From Verrucomicrobiota bacterium (GTDB lineage: Bacteria > Verrucomicrobiota > Verrucomicrobiia > Chthoniobacterales > Xiphinematobacteraceae): a stretch of DNA of 6,186 bases. Positions 1 to 6,186 of this stretch are shown one piece after another. The DNA is taken from contig PSRL01000195.1 in NCBI GenBank assembly GCA_003176035.1, positions 1 to 6,186 on the forward strand, given 5' to 3'. Within the stretch, counting starts at the first letter, position 1, and each line of letters begins with the position of its first letter. A program made the position numbers and the translations under genes. The notes under the pieces were generated by a model. The model made no database searches. It was not told the origin of the DNA and saw only the letters and a program-made list of their open reading frames with translations.

Positions 1-1417
1 GCGAAAGAAGTTCGCGATTTAATAACTCCAATCGGCTTTCTTCCGACCATTCAGTAAAATGCAATTCCTGATCGGAGATGAGTCCCGCTTTGCGCAAAAG
101 TTGGTTGAGTGCAATATCGTGAAATTTGCTGTTTTGACGGATGTCGAGGGCAGCTAAATGGAATCCAAAGACACGAAGATGTCTGATAATTGGGTCAACA
201 TCGGCAAGGGCTATGCGAGCGGCATCAGCTTCGATCAACGATTGGCGAAGAAGGGTCAAGTCCTTTTCCAAATCTAATGCGGATGGGAAGGTGGCTGCGC
301 GGGCAGTAGTTAATGAAACCTGTCCTTCTTCTGAGATTTTTCCGGACAATTCTTCCACGAGTAGCTGGGCGAATTGTCGCCAAGGTTCCTCAGTAAGCTC
401 ACGGATTTGGCTTTGGGCTTCCGGCTTCAAATGGCGAATCCGTTTGTTTACCATGGTAGATAGGGCGTGTGGTGCGGGCTGCCAATGGCGCGAGAGACTC
501 AATTTCTGTGGCAAAGTGCGAAGTAGCTGTTGGAGAACAAGCAGTGCATTTGTGCGAAGTTCCCGGAGTGTTTCTTCGGTGGTCTTTTCTGTGACAAAAG
601 GGTGGCCATCCCGATCACCCCCCACCCAAGTGCCAAATTTTATGGAGGGGAGGGCCTGTGGCTCATCGATCAGGGACGGCGAAAATCCCATTTCGCTCCA
701 TGCTTGGCGCAATCGGTGATCCAGCTTGGAAACCACCTGCGGAAAAACTTCGCGAAGGTAATAGAGGATACCTTGCCGTTCGGCGGAAATCTCCGGTTTA
801 TGAAGATAAATTTCACCCGTTCGCCAGAGTCTTTCCAGCTCAACTTTGATCTCATCGCGGATGGTCTTTTGTTCAAGGGGGGTCCACATCCGATTTTCTC
901 GCTGCACGAGTAAGAGATAAAGTTGGCGGTGATGCTGAAGAACCACCGAGCGTTTTGCTTCCGTCGGATGGGCGGTCAGAACGGGTTCGACGACAATCCG
1001 AGAAAGTATTGTCGCAATTTTTTGGGGAGAAATTCCTGCCGTCCGAAGTTTTTTGAAATGGTAGCCCCAAAGACCATGTTCAGCAGCCACACCCACTTCA
1101 GCTTCGCGTTGCCGACGGATTTGAGCAGCGGTATTCTCCTCAACGATATTTAGAAGTTGAAAGGCAATTGAATACGCTTGGCAAAGCCGCTCGGTTAGTA
1201 TTTTCCCACGCTCAATTTTAGAGTCGCTCACCCAAGGGAGGCATCTTGCAAGCAAGGACTCACCGGCATCGTCCAAAACTTCAGCAAAACAAGTCATGAG
1301 GAACCGCAAATCGGCTTCTATTTTCGCAAATCCGTCCTTAAGATAACCGGTATTGCGTTCTCTGACATTCCGTGCGTTTGAAAGTTCTGGCAATGGAAAA
1401 AGGTCATCGGCAGGCAT
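1..1417 (-). CDS. ppc: Phosphoenolpyruvate carboxylase, N-terminal half (cut by the left edge)
   Basis: PEPC adds bicarbonate to phosphoenolpyruvate to give oxaloacetate, the anaplerotic feed of the TCA cycle; it is a cytosolic enzyme. I translated the minus strand by hand: the frame is open from the ATG at 1417-1415 to base 1, giving 472 complete codons of a protein usually near 900 residues. Visible signatures are VLTAHPTEAKR at residues 146-156 with the active-site His150, GTWVGGDRDGHP at 262-273, and LDIRQNS at 424-430, whose Arg427 corresponds to the conserved Arg of this motif. The FHGRGG region and C-terminal catalytic residues lie outside the window. The 1417 start puts the catalytic His close to its position in E. 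coli PEPC (138). The frame stays open upstream to a TAG at 1678-1676, so an in-frame TTG at 1432 remains possible. No clear Shine-Dalgarno precedes 1417. The gene is divergent from thiG. Identity is secure; the start is less so. Confidence 0.95.
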   Translation of the reverse strand, partial: MPADDLFPLPELSNARNVRERNTGYLKDGFAKIEADLRFLMTCFAEVLDDAGESLLARCLPWVSDSKIERGKILTERLCQAYSIAFQLLNIVEENTAAQIRRQREAEVGVAAEHGLWGYHFKKLRTAGISPQKIATILSRIVVEPVLTAHPTEAKRSVVLQHHRQLYLLLVQRENRMWTPLEQKTIRDEIKVELERLWRTGEIYLHKPEISAERQGILYYLREVFPQVVSKLDHRLRQAWSEMGFSPSLIDEPQALPSIKFGTWVGGDRDGHPFVTEKTTEETLRELRTNALLVLQQLLRTLPQKLSLSRHWQPAPHALSTMVNKRIRHLKPEAQSQIRELTEEPWRQFAQLLVEELSGKISEEGQVSLTTARAATFPSALDLEKDLTLLRQSLIEADAARIALADVDPIIRHLRVFGFHLAALDIRQNSKFHDIALNQLLRKAGLISDQELHFTEWSEESRLELLNRELLS

Positions 1418-1423
1418 CTGCCG
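1408..1423 (-). promoter_or_regulatory. Perfect inverted repeat enclosing the predicted ppc start codon
   Basis: Read on the ppc (minus) strand, this is CGGCAG, ATGC, CTGCCG: a 6-bp perfect stem of mostly G-C pairs with a 4-nt loop holding the AUG at 1417-1415. In mRNA such a hairpin could limit or time ribosome access to ppc. It could also mean that translation starts elsewhere, for example at the upstream TTG at 1432. The repeat is visible in the sequence; any regulatory role is inference. Confidence 0.3.
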
Positions 1424-1650
1424 GGCCGCCAAGCTTCTCTCTTTTTTGCGTAACCTCACAAAATCAGTCCGGTCAGAACTTTTCCCGCATTCTCTCGGGG
1501 TCTCTCCTTGCAGATTTCCGTACACGGAATCGGGCAATACTGCAATTGGAGATTCTTCTGTCTGGCAATTTCGTAACAGCCGAACTTGATGATGCCCTTT
1601 CGCCGTAGCCGGTGGAACCGCGCAGAAAACCTCTCCGTATATTTTAAGTA

Positions 1651-1664
1651 ATTTGTACCCAAAT
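1651..1664. repeat. Short inverted repeat ATTTG-TACC-CAAAT
   Basis: Two 5-bp arms (1651-1655 and 1660-1664) are separated by TACC. It lies in the divergent ppc/thiG region beside the minus-strand TAAAAT box, a plausible place for an operator. Arms this short arise often by chance, and no matching second copy was seen. Confidence 0.25.
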
Positions 1665-1725
1665 GAGTACCTTGCCTATAAGCGTAGGCGGCACGAATCC
1701 CTCCTTCCAATTTAAACAGATTGTG

Positions 1726-1753
1726 TTGTCTACAAAGCGGGTTAGGTTATCTT
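1726..1753 (+). promoter_or_regulatory. Weak sigma70-like promoter candidate for thiG
   Basis: TTGTCT at 1726-1731 and TATCTT at 1748-1753 are separated by 16 bp and lie about 40 bp upstream of the thiG ATG. The match is modest: the first three bases of the -35 and four of six in the -10. A second TAAAAT box at 1774-1779 has no good -35 partner and sits very close to the start codon. Only position and partial consensus support this call. Confidence 0.2.
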
Positions 1754-1791
1754 TAAGCCAATACAGGGCAGCATAAAATTTTGAGTTGTTC

Positions 1792-2592
1792 ATGGAAAAT
1801 CAACCGTTAGTTATCGCCGGAAGGCAATTTTGTTCCAGACTACTGCTTGGGACCGGGAAATTCGCTTCAAATGCGCTGATGAAAAAGGCAATTGAAGAAA
1901 GTGGTACGGAAATTGTGACCGTCGCATTACGTCGCGCCGATCTTTCCGGCAAAAATGATCCCTTTGCCAACATTCTGGAGTATATAGATCCCAATCGCTG
2001 CCTCATATTAGCCAACACCAGCGGAGCGAGGAATGCCGAAGAGGCTACGCGACTCGCCCGACTTGCCGTCGCAGCCGGTCTTCCCAACTGGATCAAACTA
2101 GAAATCCATCCGGACCCTTACTATCTGTTGCCGGACCCTATAGAAACCTTTTTAGCGGCTCAGCAACTTGTACGGGAGGGGTTCATTGTTCTGCCTTATA
2201 TCAATGCCGATCCTGTTTTGGCCAAGCGGCTGGAGGATGTGGGCGTAGCGGCCGTTATGCCACTGGGAGCTCCCATTGGGAGTAACCGCGGTTTGGAAAC
2301 GCGGCCGCAGATTGAGATCATATTGTCACAAGCGACAGTTCCCGTAGTCGTGGATGCTGGGATTGGTGCCCCTAGTCACGCAGCGGAAGCTCTGGAAATG
2401 GGAGTGGATGCCGTGCTGGTCAATACAGCAATAGCCACAGCTGGCAATACGATCCGAATGGCACGTGCTTTTCGACATGTTGTGGAAAATGCGCGCTCAG
2501 CATTTGAAGCGGGGCTTTCTCTCCAATGGGAAACCGCTTCGGCAACAAGTCCTTTGGAAGGATTTTTAGAGTCCCTTCCCGCTCAAAAGTGA
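1792..2592 (+). CDS. thiG: Thiazole synthase ThiG
   Basis: ThiG forms the thiazole phosphate ring of thiamine from 1-deoxy-D-xylulose 5-phosphate, dehydroglycine (or glycine imine) and sulfur carried by ThiS thiocarboxylate; it is a cytosolic TIM-barrel enzyme. The 266-residue product is close to the usual length of about 255-270. LLLGTGKF opens the barrel at 17-24, NWIKLEIHPD at 99-108 carries Lys102, the expected Schiff-base lysine, and VMPLGAPIGS at 155-164 and VVVDAGIG at 185-192 are phosphate-binding regions. The C-terminal ATSPLEGFLES resembles the E. coli protein. I chose ATG 1792. A TTG at 1786 would add two residues, and the only ribosome-site hint is a GAG at 1783-1785. mutS follows after 18 bp. 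No thiS, thiF, thiH, thiO or thiC is in view, so the rest of the pathway must be encoded elsewhere if it is functional. Confidence 0.97.
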   Translation: MENQPLVIAGRQFCSRLLLGTGKFASNALMKKAIEESGTEIVTVALRRADLSGKNDPFANILEYIDPNRCLILANTSGARNAEEATRLARLAVAAGLPNWIKLEIHPDPYYLLPDPIETFLAAQQLVREGFIVLPYINADPVLAKRLEDVGVAAVMPLGAPIGSNRGLETRPQIEIILSQATVPVVVDAGIGAPSHAAEALEMGVDAVLVNTAIATAGNTIRMARAFRHVVENARSAFEAGLSLQWETASATSPLEGFLESLPAQK

Positions 2593-2610
2593 GTATATTG
2601 TTCCCGTTTT

Positions 2611-5085
2611 ATGAGCGAAACTCTCACGCCCATGATGCGGCAATACCATGCTATCCGCAAGGATTTGCCGCCAGATACGCTATTACTTTTTCGCTTAGGG
2701 GATTTCTATGAAATGTTCTTTGAGGATGCCCGGATAGCTTCTTCATTACTCAATGTCGCTTTAACACGTCGCGGAGAGATGCCCATGTGTGGTGTGCCAT
2801 TCCATGCGGCGAAGGGCTACATTGCCAAATTGATTGCTGCAGGAAAACGGGTTGCCCTTTGCGATCAGATAGGGGAGGTTCAGCAGGGAAAATTGGTGCG
2901 TCGTGAGATCACTCAAATTCTCAGTCCGGGCACATTGGATGATATTGGGTTAGAGGCAGCGCGGCCAAATTATATTGCCGCATTGCGATTGCTAAAGGGG
3001 GTTTATGGCCTCGCATACGCCGATCTCAGTACAGGCGAGTTCAGGCTCACCCAACTACCTTCGTTCCCCCAGCTGTTGGACGAAATGGTTCGCATTTCTC
3101 CCAGTGAGATCATTGCGCCTCTGTCTCAACGGGATCCATTCTCCAGTATTTCGGGTGTCACTTGGGTAGAAGGGTATTCCTTCGAATCAGAACCAGCTGA
3201 ACTACTCTTAAAAGAGCGTCTCCATGTAGCTTCTTTAGATGGCTTCGGATGTGCGGGGATGTCGGCGGCAATCGGTGCGGCCGGAGGATTACTTCACTTT
3301 CTCATCCATGAACTGCGGCGGGATGTCTCCCATGTTCGTAAACTCGGTCTCTATCAAACTACAGATTACGTAGTGCTCGATGCTGCAACGCAATCGCACC
3401 TGGAATTGGTTCAAGCCCGTTCCAATCATTCAACAACTTTAACCAGTTCCATTGATCGAACAGTGACCCCTATGGGCAAGCGATTGCTACGCGAATGGGT
3501 GCTTCACCCGCTTTGTAACGTGGAGGAAATTTGTAATCGGCAGGATGCGGTAGCTCTCCTTTTAAACGCTCCAATGCATCTGGATCGTTTGCGTCAAAGC
3601 TTATCCGAAATCAGAGATTTGGAACGTTCTCTTTCGCGTTTAAGCCAAAATAGTGGGACAGCCCGTGATTTGATTGCTCTGGGCGGATCATTGGCTCAAT
3701 TGCCTGGCAGTATTGCCATTCTTGCTCAGTTGGAGCAAACTTCTTCGGAAGGCTCTCTCATCTCCTCTATAAAAAAATTGATTTGTCCGTTGCCTGAACT
3801 TTCCACCACACTGACTTCCGCAATTGTGCAGGACCCACCGGCCGTTCTCCGGGAGGGGGGGATGATTTGTGATGGTTATGACACGGTTCTGGATGAATTG
3901 CGAGCTGCCTCTCGAGAAGGCAAGTCCTGGATCGCCAACTTACAGGAGCAAGAAATCGCACGCACTGGCATCAAATCACTGAAGATTCGTTACAACCTTG
4001 TTTTTGGTTACTTTATCGAAATCACCAAATCCAATCTTTCTTTAGTTCCCTCGGATTACATCCGTAAGCAAACGACGACTAGCGGCGAGCGTTTTATTAC
4101 TTCCGAACTCAAAGAGATCGAAGGGCGTATTCTGGGTTCGGAAGAAAAAGCCAAAGCTTTGGAATTTGAAATTTTTCAACGGCTTCGCGCCGAGGCACTC
4201 TCTCATCTCGCCGACATCCAACAATCGGCAAACGCACTGGCTATTCTTGACGCACTTGCATCTTTTGCGGAAACAGGCAGACTTTACTCTTACTGCCGAC
4301 CGCAAATCGACAAATCCGGACTTCTGCACATCGAGGAGGGGCGTCACCCGGTTCTCGATCAACGTGCCAGCGAGGAAGCGTTTGTGGCGAACGATGTACA
4401 ATTGGACTCCGATGGAGCTCGATTCGCTATCATTACCGGCCCTAACATGGCGGGCAAATCTACCTACATTCGGCAGGTTGCCCTTCTTGTTCTACTTGCT
4501 CAGACCGGAGCCTTTCTTCCGGCAAAATCCGCTCATATCGGCGTAGTGGACCGGATTTTCACCCGCGTTGGCGCAAACGACGATCTCACTCGCGGGCAAT
4601 CCACTTTTATGGTCGAGATGACCGAGACCGCCAATATTTTAAATAATGCAACCCCGCAAAGCCTGATCATATTGGATGAAATAGGACGTGGGACTTCAAC
4701 TTTTGACGGACTTTCCATCGCTTGGAGCGTAGCGGAATACCTCCACGATCGCGTTGGAGCTCGGACGCTGTTTGCAACCCACTACCATGAACTCACCGAT
4801 CTAGAAAATAGGCGATCGGGTGTTCGAAATTTTAATGTTTCCGTACGGGAGTGGAATGATGAAATTATTTTTCTGCGCAAGATTGTTCCGGGTCGAGCAG
4901 ACCAAAGTTACGGCATCCAGGTTGCGCGACTTGCAGGTTTACCGGATTCCGTGCTTCGGAGAGCAAAAGAAATTCTCGCAAATCTTGAAAAATTAGAACT
5001 CAATGCGGAGGGCAAACCCTCTCTAGTAGCCGGTATTCGCCGACGAGCCATTGCGGCTGCGGACAGTCAGTTGGATCTCTTATAA
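2611..5085 (+). CDS. mutS: DNA mismatch repair protein MutS
   Basis: MutS recognises mispaired bases and small loops in newly replicated DNA and, on ATP binding, recruits MutL to start excision. The 824-residue protein has the full MutS1 order. The N-terminal mismatch domain contains GDFYEMF, with the mismatch-wedging Phe32 and Glu34, and ends near SPGT (105-108). It is followed by a connector and a core/lever/clamp region (FGYFIE at 465-470). The C-terminal ABC-type ATPase has Walker A GPNMAGKST at 610-618, Walker B LDEIGRGTS with Asp689 and Glu690, and the ATHYHEL switch at 722-728. The start at 2611 fits the family's opening (TPMMRQY soon after Met1). No strong ribosome site precedes it, so read-on from thiG is likely. 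The last five residues, QLDLL (820-824), look like a sliding-clamp-binding peptide, and the protein stops there instead of carrying the longer tetramerisation tail of E. coli MutS (853 residues). Confidence 0.98.
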   Translation: MSETLTPMMRQYHAIRKDLPPDTLLLFRLGDFYEMFFEDARIASSLLNVALTRRGEMPMCGVPFHAAKGYIAKLIAAGKRVALCDQIGEVQQGKLVRREITQILSPGTLDDIGLEAARPNYIAALRLLKGVYGLAYADLSTGEFRLTQLPSFPQLLDEMVRISPSEIIAPLSQRDPFSSISGVTWVEGYSFESEPAELLLKERLHVASLDGFGCAGMSAAIGAAGGLLHFLIHELRRDVSHVRKLGLYQTTDYVVLDAATQSHLELVQARSNHSTTLTSSIDRTVTPMGKRLLREWVLHPLCNVEEICNRQDAVALLLNAPMHLDRLRQSLSEIRDLERSLSRLSQNSGTARDLIALGGSLAQLPGSIAILAQLEQTSSEGSLISSIKKLICPLPELSTTLTSAIVQDPPAVLREGGMICDGYDTVLDELRAASREGKSWIANLQEQEIARTGIKSLKIRYNLVFGYFIEITKSNLSLVPSDYIRKQTTTSGERFITSELKEIEGRILGSEEKAKALEFEIFQRLRAEALSHLADIQQSANALAILDALASFAETGRLYSYCRPQIDKSGLLHIEEGRHPVLDQRASEEAFVANDVQLDSDGARFAIITGPNMAGKSTYIRQVALLVLLAQTGAFLPAKSAHIGVVDRIFTRVGANDDLTRGQSTFMVEMTETANILNNATPQSLIILDEIGRGTSTFDGLSIAWSVAEYLHDRVGARTLFATHYHELTDLENRRSGVRNFNVSVREWNDEIIFLRKIVPGRADQSYGIQVARLAGLPDSVLRRAKEILANLEKLELNAEGKPSLVAGIRRRAIAAADSQLDLL

Positions 5086-5167
5086 CCTTGCATATTATTT
5101 AAGAGTTTATAGCTGAAATAGGTGGCTGGCAAATGGAGCTGGCGTAGTTGGTCTAAATAGTGCTGTA
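5086..5167. other. Intergenic gap between mutS and the SDR gene
   Basis: These 82 bp contain no terminator-like hairpin followed by a T-run, so transcription from thiG-mutS may continue into the SDR gene. GCTGGC occurs twice as a direct repeat (5125-5130 and 5138-5143). A TTGCAT at 5088-5093 has no well-spaced -10 partner. No clear Shine-Dalgarno is seen before either candidate SDR start. Confidence 0.45.
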
Positions 5168-5872
5168 ATGCCGGTCATGGAATCAGTACTCATTACGGGT
5201 GCCAATCGCGGAATTGGCAAAGCACTAGTCGAAGAATTTCTGCGCTATGGTTGGCAGGTTTTTGCCGCAACGCGAGATCCGGGAAAAGCTAATTTCCCCC
5301 TTCCCTCAAAAGACTCTTCCTCTAAATTTGAAATAATTCAACTGGATGTCACCTCCGATGAATCAGTGGCTACCGCCGTAGAAACTGTACGGGAAACGAC
5401 TAGTCAACTGGATGTTCTGATTAACAATGCAGGCATCTTTCCGGAGGAAGGAAACGAACGTCTGGCAGAAATGAAATTAGCATGGTTTCGGGAGGCATTT
5501 GAAACTAATGTTATCGGCGTCGCTCGCATGATCCAACATTTCCGGCCGCTTTTGTCAGCGGGTTCGAGAATTGCAAACATTTCGTCTGCATTAGCATCCA
5601 TTTCATCCAAAAAACATTTTGGCTACTATGCTTATTCGGCATCAAAAAGTGCTCTAAACATGTTCACCCGTACCGTTGCAGCGGAATTTGCTCCGGACAA
5701 AATTGTTGTTGCTGCGCTCTCTCCAGGTTGGGTGCGAACGGATATGGGGGGCCCTGGAGCACCGCTCTCCGCCAAGGAATCTGCCGAGTGTTTGTTTCGC
5801 ACTATCACTCATTTGAGTATGGATCAAAGTGGTTCATTTATGGGCCGAAATGCTGAAGCCATCGCTTTATAG
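5168..5872 (+). CDS. Short-chain dehydrogenase/reductase, C-factor-like
   Basis: This is a classical SDR, a single Rossmann-fold cytosolic oxidoreductase of 234 residues (family usual about 230-250). TGANRGIG at 10-17 is the dinucleotide-binding glycine motif. Arg14 in it and Arg36 after the second strand (ATRDP) suggest a preference for NADP(H). LDVTSD follows the third strand and NNAG occupies 86-89. The catalytic set appears complete: Asn114, Ser144, Tyr156 and Lys160 in YSASK. The later LSPGWVRTDMGGPGAPLS stretch is typical of the C-factor/sniffer-like carbonyl reductase group that includes CsgA of Myxococcus. The substrate cannot be read from sequence. ATG 5168 is used; ATG 5177 (starting MESVLITG) is equally plausible and fits the family's short N-terminus better. 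The gene lies 82 bp after mutS and converges with the next frame across 20 bp. Confidence 0.92.
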   Translation: MPVMESVLITGANRGIGKALVEEFLRYGWQVFAATRDPGKANFPLPSKDSSSKFEIIQLDVTSDESVATAVETVRETTSQLDVLINNAGIFPEEGNERLAEMKLAWFREAFETNVIGVARMIQHFRPLLSAGSRIANISSALASISSKKHFGYYAYSASKSALNMFTRTVAAEFAPDKIVVAALSPGWVRTDMGGPGAPLSAKESAECLFRTITHLSMDQSGSFMGRNAEAIAL

Positions 5873-5892
5873 GCGCTCCATACCAAGAGCTT

Positions 5893-6186
5893 CTAAACCG
5901 CAAGTACAGGTTGTTGCAGGGATAACGTGCGTTGCATTTCTCGATGAGGCGGAGCCGGGTCCTGAAATATTTCAAAGGAAACATGGTCTTCCATCTGGTC
6001 ATTTGCTTGCTCAGGAGGCAATAAGTCCACTAAGATGCTCTGTCCGATATTCCCATTTTGATCAATTTGCAAAATGGCCTCCTTCCCATCGGTAGTGAAA
6101 AAAACCACTTTCCCATCGCGGGTCTTAAATGGCTCCACTGTTTTTCCTCCTAAAGCAAGGAGTAGCTGATCGCCTGAATCAGGTAT
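5893..6186 (-). CDS. Unrecognised protein, C-terminal end (cut by the right edge)
   Basis: The minus strand is open from the right edge to a TAG at 5895-5893, giving 97 residues. I do not recognise the family. The first half alternates charged turns and beta-like strands (LLLALGGKTVEPF, GKVVFFTTDGKEAILQI, then QNGNIGQSIL), as in repeated beta-sheet or propeller blades. The second half is polar and rich in Glu, Gln and Pro (LLPPEQANDQMED, DPAPPHREMQ). No membrane segment or catalytic motif is visible. Two readings compete: the end of a longer protein from outside the window, or an 81-residue protein starting at GTG 6138, which is preceded by a perfect AGGAGG 7 nt upstream. The continuous strand pattern across the GTG makes me favour the longer protein. 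It converges with the SDR gene. Confidence 0.55.
   Translation of the reverse strand: MPDSGDQLLLALGGKTVEPFKTRDGKVVFFTTDGKEAILQIDQNGNIGQSILVDLLPPEQANDQMEDHVSFEIFQDPAPPHREMQRTLSLQQPVLAV
6146..6151 (-). promoter_or_regulatory. Perfect Shine-Dalgarno AGGAGG before GTG 6138
   Basis: On the minus strand AGGAGG is followed by a 7-nt spacer and then GTG (6138-6136), an ideal ribosome-site geometry. It lies inside the open frame of the right-edge protein, where the same bases encode Leu-Gly-Gly. It may therefore be a real start for an 81-residue protein or a by-product of coding sequence. Confidence 0.35.

Larger units (their letters stand above)
1418..1791. other. Gene-free divergent region between ppc and thiG
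   Basis: About 370 bp with no gene I can support, lying between two genes that start away from each other, so it should carry both promoters. Reading frames here are short, start with TTG or lie antisense, and resemble no protein. I looked for a TPP riboswitch (THI box with CTGAGA and a downstream ACC-type P4/P5 core) ahead of thiG and saw none. The stretch from about 1640 to 1790 is A+T-richer than the flanking genes. It holds a TAAAAT box on the minus strand (1646-1641) that could serve ppc, with no good -35 partner. It also holds a short inverted repeat at 1651-1664. Confidence 0.6.

Noticed and set aside
141..719. Long plus-strand frame of 192 codons
   Set aside because: It is antisense to ppc, whose minus-strand frame carries clear PEPC motifs. 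The plus-strand product is Ser/Arg/Trp-rich with no recognisable domain.
1456..1710. Minus-strand frame of 84 codons in the divergent region
   Set aside because: It starts with TTG, overlaps the region upstream of ppc in another frame, and its product shows no domain-like pattern. It looks like a chance opening.
1700..1791. TPP riboswitch ahead of thiG
   Set aside because: I looked for the conserved THI-box elements and saw none in the leader. A covariance-model search would be decisive.
4166..4546. Plus-strand frame of 126 codons inside mutS
   Set aside because: It lies wholly within the mutS ATPase and lever coding region in another frame and resembles nothing.
5086..5113. Promoter for the SDR gene (TTGCAT followed by TATAGC)
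   Set aside because: The spacing between the boxes is only 14 bp, too short for a standard sigma70 promoter.
5873..5892. Bidirectional terminator between the converging SDR and right-edge genes
   Set aside because: Only a 4-bp GCTC/GAGC pairing with an 8-nt loop and no proper T-run is present, too weak to call.

Overview
The window is bacterial and looks like ordinary chromosomal housekeeping DNA. It is densely coding, with base composition near balance by eye, and shows no insertion sequence, tRNA, rRNA, CRISPR array or phage gene. Five protein-coding regions are supported: the N-terminal half of phosphoenolpyruvate carboxylase (ppc, minus strand, cut by the left edge), thiazole synthase (thiG, plus), DNA mismatch repair protein MutS (mutS, plus), a C-factor-like short-chain dehydrogenase/reductase (plus), and the C-terminal end of an unrecognised protein (minus strand, cut by the right edge). 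The style of PEPC and MutS (for example the CDQIGE and ILSPGT stretch in MutS and the GLWG-containing segment before the PEPC active site) recalls Verrucomicrobiota and relatives. That placement is a tentative impression from memory; only a phylogeny could settle it.

Layout: ppc reads leftward from about 1417 and leaves the window with 472 codons present. A gene-free divergent region of roughly 370 bp (1418-1791) separates it from thiG and should hold the promoters of both. I see no TPP riboswitch and only weak promoter-like boxes there. thiG and mutS follow each other with an 18-bp gap and are probably co-transcribed. An 82-bp gap without a visible terminator precedes the SDR gene, which may belong to the same transcript. 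The SDR gene then converges on the right-edge minus-strand reading frame with only 20 bp between stop codons.

The genes do not form one pathway: anaplerotic carbon fixation (ppc), thiamine biosynthesis (thiG), replication-error repair (mutS) and an NADP(H)-dependent oxidoreductase of unknown substrate. The partners needed by ThiG (ThiS, ThiF, ThiH or ThiO) and by MutS (MutL) are not in this window. Strong Shine-Dalgarno sequences are absent before all four recognised genes. I found no convincing novel multi-gene system. The points worth a second look are small: a hairpin placing the ppc AUG in its loop, two 7-nt homopolymer runs inside mutS, a clamp-binding-like motif at the extreme C-terminus of MutS, and an unidentified protein end with a perfect AGGAGG inside its frame.
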